The notes beneath the pieces are model-generated. The model was not told where the DNA came from, made no database searches, and saw only the letters and a program-made list of their open reading frames with translations. The position numbers and the translations under genes are program-made. From the NCBI RefSeq assembly GCF_007827045.1, contig NZ_RPFW01000002.1, positions 496,001 to 560,000 on the forward strand: a DNA stretch of 64,000 nucleotides, written 5' to 3'. This DNA is from Trebonia kvetii. GTDB taxonomy: Bacteria > Actinomycetota > Actinomycetes > Streptosporangiales > Streptosporangiaceae. Below, piece after piece: positions 19,160 through 26,064 of this stretch. How positions within the stretch are numbered: position 1 is the first letter of the stretch; each line of letters begins with the position of its first letter.

Positions 19160-19187
19160 CCGTACGTCTGGTCTTCACCTTCTGACC
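19160..19187 (+). repeat. Duplicate of the alcohol dehydrogenase 3' end
   Basis: Twenty bases ending an adh-like frame (...R L V F T F stop) at 19168-19187 are identical to the end of the alcohol dehydrogenase gene at 16162-16181. Upstream residues SPAGVTV-RLVFTF echo LAGQVPA-RLVFTF. It looks like the scar of a second adh copy or of a duplication that placed pnt genes between the copies. Confidence 0.6.
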
Positions 19188-19278
19188 AGGCGTACAGCCA
19201 CGGGATCATCCTCAAGCAATGCTTCCCGGTTGCCGCCGGCCGCCCGCCTGCGCGGTGGACGTGGACGCGGACAGGACA

Positions 19279-20235
19279 ATGGCTAACGTGACTCTGCTCC
19301 TGTCCGGGTCGGATCTGTCCCAGCTGCTCGACGTGACGTCGTGTCTCAACGCGATCCGCGACGGATTCACAGCGGTGTCGTCGGGGATCGAGGCGCAACG
19401 GGTCAGCACTGCCCTGCCGGGACCCGGCAGCGCCACGGCCCTGATTCCGGGGCTGGTCGAGGGCATCCCCGCTTACACCGTGAAGGTCAACGCGAAGTTC
19501 CCCGCGTCACGGCCAGCGCTGCGTGGCGTCGTCTGCCTGCATGACATCGCTTCAGGAGAGTTGCTCGCACTGCTCGATTCCGCGACGGTGACCGCGTGGC
19601 GGACAGGGCTGGCCGCCGCCATCGGCACCGATGCCATGGCTGGCTCCGCCGCCGGGACCGTCGCGGTCATCGGCGCCGGGACACAAGCTGGCCTGGTGCT
19701 GCGCGGACTGAAGGCCCTGCGCCTGGTGGACCGGCTGGTCGTCTGCGATGTCGACCCGGCGCGTGGCAGCTCGTTCGCCGCCGTACACGCGGGCGGCCGC
19801 ACCGCGGTCATCGCTGCGGACGCGCGTGAGGCGGCGCGCGACGCGGACATCGTCATTGTCGCCACGTGGTCCCGGGTCCCGCTGCTCGACGACGGCGACA
19901 TGGGGCCCGGCGCGCACGTCACCGCGCTTGGCGCCGACGAGCCTGGCAAGACGGAACTGTCGGCCGCGCTGCTGCGGTCCGCGCGCGTCATCGTCGACGA
20001 CACGCGCCTCGCGGTTACCTCCGGCGCACTGGGCACGGCGGGGCTGTCTGCCGGTGACGCGGCGGGCACCCTCGCCGATGTCCTGCGCGGAACCGTCCCG
20101 GGCCGGACATCGGACAGCGAGATCACGATCTACGCGCCGGTCGGGCTGCCGTGGCAAGACCTCGCCCTAGCCTGGACCGCCTACCAGCAGGCCCTGCGGG
20201 CAGGCATCGGGCGCCACTTCGACTTCCTCGCCTGA
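19279..20235 (+). CDS. Ornithine cyclodeaminase/mu-crystallin family protein
   Basis: 318 residues from ATG 19279 (MANVTLLLSGSDL), which fits the family start better than ATG 19219. The OCD fold is visible: ALPGPGSATALIPGLVEG and AYTVKVNAKFPASRPALRG in the substrate domain, LLDSATVTAWRTGLAAAIGT, then a Rossmann motif TVAVIGAGTQAGLVLRGL (about 123-140) and VTALGADEPGKTEL. Family members are imine reductases/cyclodeaminases acting on ornithine, alanine or related amino acids, or NADPH-binding ketimine reductases. No partner gene indicates the substrate. It follows the transhydrogenase genes by 165 bp. Confidence 0.9.
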   Translation: MANVTLLLSGSDLSQLLDVTSCLNAIRDGFTAVSSGIEAQRVSTALPGPGSATALIPGLVEGIPAYTVKVNAKFPASRPALRGVVCLHDIASGELLALLDSATVTAWRTGLAAAIGTDAMAGSAAGTVAVIGAGTQAGLVLRGLKALRLVDRLVVCDVDPARGSSFAAVHAGGRTAVIAADAREAARDADIVIVATWSRVPLLDDGDMGPGAHVTALGADEPGKTELSAALLRSARVIVDDTRLAVTSGALGTAGLSAGDAAGTLADVLRGTVPGRTSDSEITIYAPVGLPWQDLALAWTAYQQALRAGIGRHFDFLA

Positions 20236-20241
20236 ATGAGC

Positions 20242-21033
20242 TCAGGCGGCCTTGCGACCCACGAGGTGAAAGACGCGGCTGAGCTGACGGTAGGGATCGC
20301 GCCGGCTCGCCTCCAGTTCGACTGCGGCGGTCGCCGCCACCTGTTTCGCATCGGTAGGGTCAAGCTCGGTTCCGCCGAACTCGAGCCAGTCGACAAACAG
20401 CCATACCCCGTACCAGCCCAGTGGCGTCACGCCGCGGCTCACCATGAGCTCGCTGAGTTCCTCGACCGTGTCGGCCCGGCCCAGCACGCCAAGCACGCCG
20501 ATCTCGGTCCTGGAATCGAATGACGCCAGGGCGTCGTCCCAGCGCCGTTCCATGGCCGGACGGACGGCCGCGGCCTTGGCGTTGCCCGTCATGATCGACA
20601 CGATGCCGCCGTCGGCAGCGCACTCACACAGTTGCGTGACCAGCGGCTCCGGGTCGTCGAGGTAACCAAGCACGCCGTGGCACAGTACGGCCCGGAAGCA
20701 CCGTCCGCGCACCGCCTCGGCCGCGTGCTCGCCGTCGGCTTCAAGCAGCGTCACGCGCTGCCGTGCCCCGGCGGGCATTCGCTCGAGGCGCTGCCGCGCC
20801 TTCGCGAGCATCGCGGGCGACGAGTCGAGCAACGTCACGTCGTAGCCGGCCTGGGCGAGCGGAAACGACTGATGGCCCGCGCCGCCGCCGACGTCGAGCA
20901 CTGTCGCCGGCGGCGGCGGCAGGTGCTCGAGCAACTGGTGGTGCATCACGTAGGTGCGCACGTAACCCTTCACCGAGGCGTAGGCCTCGTCGGCAAACCG
21001 GTCAGCCAGGCTGGCCCAGGTGTCATCGCTCAC
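20242..21033 (-). CDS. Class I SAM-dependent methyltransferase (CmoM/SmtA-like)
   Basis: About 263 residues. Motif I VLDVGGGAGHQSFPLAQAGY (about 46-65), the acidic loop VTLLDSSP and motif IV AVLCHGVLGYLDDPEPLV are present. HGVLGYL and the overall length resemble SmtA/CmoM, which methylates cmo5U in tRNA, but a small-molecule substrate is equally possible. Convergent with the cyclodeaminase (6 bp apart). GTG at 21033 is 7 nt from a -10-like TAACGT (minus strand, 21041-21046), so a leaderless transcript is likely; GTG 21036 is the alternative. Confidence 0.88.
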   Translation of the reverse strand: MSDDTWASLADRFADEAYASVKGYVRTYVMHHQLLEHLPPPPATVLDVGGGAGHQSFPLAQAGYDVTLLDSSPAMLAKARQRLERMPAGARQRVTLLEADGEHAAEAVRGRCFRAVLCHGVLGYLDDPEPLVTQLCECAADGGIVSIMTGNAKAAAVRPAMERRWDDALASFDSRTEIGVLGVLGRADTVEELSELMVSRGVTPLGWYGVWLFVDWLEFGGTELDPTDAKQVAATAAVELEASRRDPYRQLSRVFHLVGRKAA

Positions 21034-21131
21034 CACAGCAACGTTACAAGTCGCTGTCGGACCGCACCGCGCTCCCGCTGCAGCTCCAGGGGTTCGCCGG
21101 CTACTGGGTCCGCCGCATAGGCTTGGTGCAC

Positions 21132-21917
21132 GTGACAGCTATCGTGAGGCCCGTACGCGTGGGCCTGCAACTGCAACCACAGCACGCCGACTACAAGGCG
21201 ATCCGCCGCACCGCTTCCGACGCGGAAGAATACGGCGCGGACGTCGTCTTCAACTGGGACCACTTCTATCCGCTGTACGGCGAGCCCGAGGGCAAGCACT
21301 TCGAGTGCTGGACGATGCTCGGCGCCTGGGCGGAGTCGACCTCGCGCGCGCAGATCGGCGCGCTGGTTACCTGTAACAGCTACCGCAACCCGGAACTGCT
21401 CGCCGACATGGCGCGGACCGTCGACCACATCAGCGAGGGCCGGCTCATCCTCGGCATCGGCTCGGGCTGGTTCGAGAAGGACTACGACGAGTACGGCTAT
21501 GAATTCGGCACGGCTGGCCGCAGGCTCGATGACCTCGCTGAGGCGCTGCCGAGGATCGAGTCGCGGCTCGCCAAGCTGAACCCGGCGCCGACCCGCAAGA
21601 TCCCCGTGCTCATCGGCGGCGGCGGCGAGAAGAAGACGCTCCGTCTTGTCGCGCGGCACGCCGACATCTGGCACAGCTTCGGCGACGCGGACACGCTCGA
21701 GCGCAAGCTCGCTATCCTGCATCAGCACTGCGCCGACGTCGGCCGTGACCCCGCGGAGATCGAGATCTCGGTGGGCGTGCGAGGCAACCCGGAAAAGGCT
21801 GGCCCGCGGCTGCGAGAGCTCGGCGCCTCGCTGTTCACGGTCGGCGTGGGCGGTCCCGACTACGACCTTGCCGAGCTGCGTGACTGGATCGCCTGGCGTG
21901 ACAGCCTGAACGGCTGA
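21132..21917 (+). CDS. LLM-class F420-dependent oxidoreductase
   Basis: About 261 residues from GTG 21132 (TAIVRPVRVGLQ). The luciferase-like TIM-barrel family is clear: QLQPQHADYKAIRRTASDAE, VVFNWDHFYPLYG, IGALVTCNSYRNPELLADMA, RTVDHISEGRLILGIGSGW and KIPVLIGGGGEKKTLRLVA. These match the actinobacterial F420-dependent subgroup. The enzyme probably uses F420H2 as hydride donor; substrate unknown. Divergent from the methyltransferase across about 100 bp. A terminator hairpin follows. The frame continues upstream through the methyltransferase antisense, which I regard as non-coding. Confidence 0.88.
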   Translation: MTAIVRPVRVGLQLQPQHADYKAIRRTASDAEEYGADVVFNWDHFYPLYGEPEGKHFECWTMLGAWAESTSRAQIGALVTCNSYRNPELLADMARTVDHISEGRLILGIGSGWFEKDYDEYGYEFGTAGRRLDDLAEALPRIESRLAKLNPAPTRKIPVLIGGGGEKKTLRLVARHADIWHSFGDADTLERKLAILHQHCADVGRDPAEIEISVGVRGNPEKAGPRLRELGASLFTVGVGGPDYDLAELRDWIAWRDSLNG

Positions 21918-21928
21918 CCCGTCCGATT

Positions 21929-21970
21929 GCTGCCGGGCGGGGGACCACGTTGCTGCTCCCCCGCCCGCAG
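21929..21970 (+). terminator. Hairpin terminator after the LLM gene
   Basis: GGGCGGGGG (21935-21943) pairs with CCCCCGCCC (21958-21966). Outer GCTGC/GCAGC pairs around a one-base bulge extend the stem. It lies 12 bp after the stop. Confidence 0.65.
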
Positions 21971-22020
21971 CGGCGGGTACCCGCCAGCCCGCGCTACGCC
22001 AAATGCCCGGTTTTTAGTTT

Positions 22021-22044
22021 CAATGTGCCATTGATGCGCAATGG
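22021..22044. promoter_or_regulatory. Three alternating CAATG half-sites at the MFS start
   Basis: CAATG-TGC-CATTG (22021-22033) overlaps CCATTG-ATGCG-CAATGG (22028-22044). The last arm includes the annotated start codon. It is a candidate operator, though no regulator gene is adjacent. Confidence 0.45.
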
Positions 22045-23318
22045 TGGGGAACGTGAGCGACGTCGGCGGGACAGGGACAGCCGTCGGCGCGCCACGCGTG
22101 GTTCCCCTGCGGGACAACGCGGGGTTCCGGCTGCTGTGGATCGGCCAGCTGCTGTCCGACACCGGCTCCGAGACCGGACGGCTCGCCTACCCGCTGCTCA
22201 TCTTGGCGCTGACCCATTCGGCGGTGCTCGCGGGCGCCGTGGGGACGGCGCGGGCGATCGCCGTGTTCTGCGTGCAACTGCCGGGCGGGCCGCTGGCGGA
22301 CCGCTTCGACCGCCGGCTGACGATGATCGCGTGCGACACGATGCGTGCCCTGCTGCTTGCCCTGCTGGCTGTCTTGATCGTGGTGCAGCTGGCGTCATGG
22401 CCGGTCGTTCTGGTGGTCAGCCTGATCGAAGGGGCCGCGGGTGCCATCTTCAACCCGGCGGCCTCCGCCGCGCTGCCGGCGATCGTCCCCGACGGGCAGC
22501 TTGAGCGAGCGTGGGCGGCCACCGAGGCCCGGATGTACGGGGCAAGCCTGGCGGGCCCGGCGCTCGGCGGAGCACTGTTCGCGCTGGGCCGTGCCATCCC
22601 GTTTCTCGCTGACGCGGTCTCCTACGCGGCTTCGTTTGGCACCGTAAGCCGGATCAAAGGCAGCTTCCGGCCGGAGCGGACGGCCACCCGCAAGGCGCTG
22701 TGGCGCGAGGTAGCCGACGGCCTGCGCGTGGTGTGGCAGGTGCCGGTCCTGCGCACAGTGGTGATCGCGGCGCCCCTGGTCAACTTCGCCTTCACCGGCG
22801 TGTTCTTCACCATCACGCTCGCGCTGCGCCAGCACGGCACCTCCACCGCGGTGATCGGCCTGGTGCAGGCGGCCATCGCGGCCGGCGGGCTGCTCGGCGC
22901 AGTGCTGGCACCCCGGCTGCAGGGACGCCTGCGTCTGTCGACGATGGTCGCCACGATTGACACCGCCGGCGCGCTGCTGTTCGGCGTCGCGGCCCTGCTG
23001 ATTGCGTCGCCGCTCGTGGCGGTGCCGGTCGCGCTTTCGATGCTGCTCGCGCCCGCGGTGAACGCCTCACTTGTCGCTGTGATGCTGCGCAGCGCGCCGG
23101 AGGAGATGCGCGGACGGGTCAGCAACACGGTGCTCATGGCGGCGACCGCGCTGTCCACATTGGCGCCGCTTGCCGCCGGCCTGTTTGTCCAGCACGTGTC
23201 CGCCGCCTGGGCGATCGGCGCCTTCGCCGTCGCGATGACGGCGGCTGCGGTGATCGGCCAGCTCCTGCCTGGCCTGCGAGAAGCGGAGGCGCTCGCCGCG
23301 GCCCCGGACAGGAAATGA
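22041..23318 (+). CDS. MFS transporter, EntS/MFS_3 type
   Basis: 425 residues, about 12 spans. It shows the family pattern VVPLRDNAGFRLLWIGQLLS at the start, GGPLADRFDRRLTMIACD as motif A, and FNPAASAALPAIVPDGQLER with ARMYGASLAGPALGGALF as in EntS-like exporters. It probably exports a siderophore, antibiotic or other small molecule; no siderophore genes are nearby. Start is ATG 22041 or GTG 22053 (SDVGGTG); neither has an ideal ribosome site, and the operator-like repeat overlaps the first. Confidence 0.9.
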   Translation: MVGNVSDVGGTGTAVGAPRVVPLRDNAGFRLLWIGQLLSDTGSETGRLAYPLLILALTHSAVLAGAVGTARAIAVFCVQLPGGPLADRFDRRLTMIACDTMRALLLALLAVLIVVQLASWPVVLVVSLIEGAAGAIFNPAASAALPAIVPDGQLERAWAATEARMYGASLAGPALGGALFALGRAIPFLADAVSYAASFGTVSRIKGSFRPERTATRKALWREVADGLRVVWQVPVLRTVVIAAPLVNFAFTGVFFTITLALRQHGTSTAVIGLVQAAIAAGGLLGAVLAPRLQGRLRLSTMVATIDTAGALLFGVAALLIASPLVAVPVALSMLLAPAVNASLVAVMLRSAPEEMRGRVSNTVLMAATALSTLAPLAAGLFVQHVSAAWAIGAFAVAMTAAAVIGQLLPGLREAEALAAAPDRK

Positions 23319-23441
23319 GGCCGACCGCACGAGAAAACTCCGCGACGGCATCTCACGGCGTGCCCCCTGGCGCGCGTCTTCGTGGTGCGCGCCCACCCAC
23401 GGACGCACCCGACGATTCGCCACAGGAAAGGGGCAGGACCC

Positions 23442-23888
23442 ATGCCGATCGAGGAGAACAAGGCCATCGTGGGCCGGTGGTTCAGCGAGTTCTGGGGCAA
23501 GGACTTCAACCCGGCCGTCATCGACGAACTGGCCGCCCCGAACATCCGTTTCGAGTACTCGCTGCACACGCCGCTGCGCGGCAAGGACGCGGTCCGCGCG
23601 TTCGCGGGCAAATTCCGCGCCGCGTTCCCCGACCTCAACTTCTGGGGTACCGCCGACCTGATCGCCGAGGGCGACTACGTGGTCGGCCAGTGGGAAGGCG
23701 GCGGCACGCACACCGGGGACGCGTTCGAGGACACGCCCTACGGCCCGGTGCCCGCCGCCACCGGGAAGGTCCTGCGGTTCACCGGCACGACGGTACTGAA
23801 GGTCGAGAACGGCCTCATCACGCAGGAGATCGGCCTCGACGACGGCGTCACCGCACTGCGCCAGCTCGGGCTCATCCCCGACGCCTGA
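23442..23888 (+). CDS. SnoaL-like ester cyclase/NTF2-fold protein
   Basis: 148 residues, start ATG 23442 with AGGAAAGGGG upstream. It is a SnoaL-like fold: IEENKAIVGRWFSEFWGKDF, the active-site strand FEYSLHTPLRGKDAVRAFA and WGTADLIAEGDYVVGQWEG. The pattern is that of cofactor-free small-molecule cyclases/isomerases and other NTF2-like enzymes. It lies 123 bp after the MFS gene and is probably transcribed with it. No polyketide synthase is in the window, so the biosynthetic role of SnoaL itself should not be assumed. Confidence 0.85.
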   Translation: MPIEENKAIVGRWFSEFWGKDFNPAVIDELAAPNIRFEYSLHTPLRGKDAVRAFAGKFRAAFPDLNFWGTADLIAEGDYVVGQWEGGGTHTGDAFEDTPYGPVPAATGKVLRFTGTTVLKVENGLITQEIGLDDGVTALRQLGLIPDA

Positions 23889-23961
23889 CGCGGAGAACCA
23901 GGGTGTGCCGTGCGCGGGTTCCGGCCCCGCTGCGGCACTCCCCGGTGCCGCTAATCAGGAC

Positions 23962-24234
23962 TCAGAACGGGTTCGTGGTGCCACTCCCCGCCTCCTTCCA
24001 CGCGCGGTACCGGTCCGGGCAGCAGACGGCGCACGGACGATATCCGGCGGCGATCGCGGCCGCCTCGTCGGCGAAGAAGACACGGTGCCGCACGTACCCG
24101 CCACGGGCGATGGCGCGCAGCGCCGACGGACAGTCGAGGCGGCCGTAGATCCGGGTGCCCCGGTGACCGCCCCACTCGCCCCGCACGTCCGACTCATACG
24201 GCGTGCCGTCCGCGCCGAGCAGCGTGTAGCTCAT
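23962..24234 (-). CDS. Stand-alone Ada-like metal-binding domain
   Basis: 90 residues from ATG 24234 (SD GGGAGG). Aligns by eye with the N-terminal zinc domain of Ada: RGTRIYGRLDCPSALRAIAR and AAAIAAGYRPCAVCCPDRY. Three of the four zinc cysteines are recognisable (LDC, PCAVC). The methyl-acceptor position, Cys38 in E. coli Ada (IFCRPSC), is Gly here (IYGRLDC). It therefore probably binds metal and DNA or acts as a small zinc protein rather than repairing phosphotriesters. No AraC or methyltransferase domain is attached. Convergent with the SnoaL gene. Confidence 0.75.
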   Translation of the reverse strand: MSYTLLGADGTPYESDVRGEWGGHRGTRIYGRLDCPSALRAIARGGYVRHRVFFADEAAAIAAGYRPCAVCCPDRYRAWKEAGSGTTNPF

Positions 24235-24336
24235 TCCGCCTCCCACTGGGGCAGACGCGCCGGGCATGCCGAACGTGATATCGCCGCCCGCCATGAGCCT
24301 CTCACCGATGGATCACGAGCAAGTCAGCGTGCCGAG

Positions 24337-25775
24337 TCAGCTGCCGGACGGCGGTGCCGACGACGACGTGGCCGGCGGCGAGGAGTCGGTCGGCGAAGCC
24401 GGGGACTCTGAGGGCGCGGACGACGGCGGAGGCGAAGACGGTGCCGTCGGGTTCGGCGACGGGTCGGTCGGCGTCGGCGTCGGCGCGGGCGACGGCGTCG
24501 TCGGGGTGGGCCCGGCCGTCGTCGGGAGCGGCGACGGCTGGCGTGACGTTACCGTCCAGGTGAAGGTGAGCGAGCCCGCGACCCCGGATGAGTACGCGGC
24601 GCTTACCGTCACCCGGTAGCTGCCCGCCGCCGTGATGGTCCCGGTGATGAGCCCCCCGGTGCTGATCGACGGGCCCGGCGGCATGCCCGACGCGGTGAAC
24701 TGCGGCGACTGCCCGGCCGCGGCGTTGAGCGAGCTGACCTGCAACTGAATCGCGTCGCCGGCCGCGCTTTGCTGGTCGCCTGGATCCAGCAGCCGCACCG
24801 CGGCGCTCAGGAGATAGCTGACGTCCGCGTGCCCGACAATGCCGGGGACGCTCCCCCGGCTCGTGTACTGCCAGAACGTCCAGGTACCCCACCCGGCCGG
24901 CATCTCCGGGCTGCCGCTGCGGTACGCGGCCACCCACAGCTGATTGGACCCGAACGCGGTGCTGTCCCCGGTGCAGGTGCTCCACCAGTCCGCGGTGGTG
25001 TAAATGAACGGCGACTGGCCGGTGAGCCGCTGCGCCTCGCCGGTGAACGCGGACAGCCACGCGACCATTTGGGCGGGCGACAGCCCGTAGCATTCGGCGC
25101 CGTAGGGGTTGTATTCGATGTCGAGCGCCAGCGGCAGGGTGTCCGTCGGGAGAGTAGCCGCCGTTCGCGACGGCGTAGTCGGCCTGGCTGACGCCGTCGC
25201 TGACGTTGGGGATGGCGAAATGGTACCCGGCGGAGTACAGGCCTGCCGCCTTCGCCTGCGCCAGGTCAGAACCGTAGTAGGGGTTCGCGTAGTAGTCGCC
25301 CTCGGTGGCCTTGACGAACGCGAACTTGTACCCGGCGGCGGCGGCGACCTGCGGCCAGTCGATGGGGGCGCCGTTCGCGTGCTGGTAGTCGGCCACGTCG
25401 ACACCGAGCGCTCCCGCGTCCGCGGGCGGCGGGGACGTGACGGCGGAAGTGGACAGCTGCTGCTGTAGTTGCGGTGAGTGCGCGGACCCCACATTGTTCC
25501 GTCGCACGCCGTCCACGACCGGCGGCGGCTTCTCCACGATCTGCTGGGCTGCCTGTCCGTCGGCGGGGACTGTGGCATCAGGATCGATCGTCAGCGCAGG
25601 AGCGGGGGCGGCCGAGGCGCCCGCGGCCGTCGGCGCCTGCTGTGCGGTCATGGTGACGGGAGGCCCCTGGGCTGCCGCCGGAAGCCGCGAGGATCGCTCC
25701 GATGCTGCCGGGCAATGCCAAGGCGGTCAGCGCGGCGATAACCGCCGGGCGGTGCGTGCGGGCACGCCTGCGCAT
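24337..25775 (-). pseudogene. Secreted GH25 lysozyme-like protein with two frameshifts
   Basis: Three consecutive frames make one protein. Signal peptide MRRRARTHRPAVIAALTALA (ATG 25775); then the GH25 start GALGVDVADYQHANGAPIDW and FVKATEGDYYANPYYGSDLA; then LALDIEYNPYGAECYG, WQYTSRGSVPG, an Ig-like He_PIG domain (ISTGGLITGTITAAGSYRVT) and a Pro/Ser/Thr-rich tail to the stop at 24337. Catalytic acids D (GVDVADYQ) and DxE (LDIEYN) are retained. Frame changes lie near 25658-25660 (one surplus C on the coding strand) and near 25138-25145. It would cleave peptidoglycan outside the cell. It is either a decayed gene or two sequencing indels. Confidence 0.82.
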
Positions 25776-25974
25776 GGCGGTCCTCGGCAGGCGGGACATC
25801 ACGAGTCGCGCTAGGCCAGGCACCCCAGGCCGGTCTGACTTCACTTGTGCGAGTGAAACGGCCCCGGCTGACCGCGGGACCAGGAACGCCCGGTGAATAG
25901 TGCCGGAACCTGAGGCCACTCGCGACTGGGCCGATGCCGCTGCCGCGGGCAATGAACGAGCGCGCAATGCAGTG

Positions 25975-26003
25975 CTGAAAAATACCGGGCTGAAAAGTAC
26001 CGG
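25975..26003. promoter_or_regulatory. Tandem 14-mer CTGAAAA-TACCGG upstream of helD
   Basis: CTGAAAAATACCGG (25975-25988) and CTGAAAAGTACCGG (25990-26003) match at 13 of 14 positions with a 15-nt period, 62-90 bp upstream of helD in an AT-richer stretch. This is not the known rifamycin-associated element palindrome. It is a candidate activator site. The rest of 25776-26064 has no gene I can support. Confidence 0.45.
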
Positions 26004-26064
26004 AATAGCAGAACTCTTGATAGAGTAGGGATTCTCTGTCTGCACGCAAAAGAAGGGCGCGCTC

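Noticed and set aside
17611..19398. 595-residue minus-strand ORF opposite pntB
   Set aside because: Antisense of an intact pntB; composition is His/Arg/Gly-rich shadow.
19279..23888. Secondary-metabolite cluster (cyclodeaminase, methyltransferase, LLM, exporter, SnoaL)
   Set aside because: Genes are in mixed orientation with terminators between them, and there is no core synthase.
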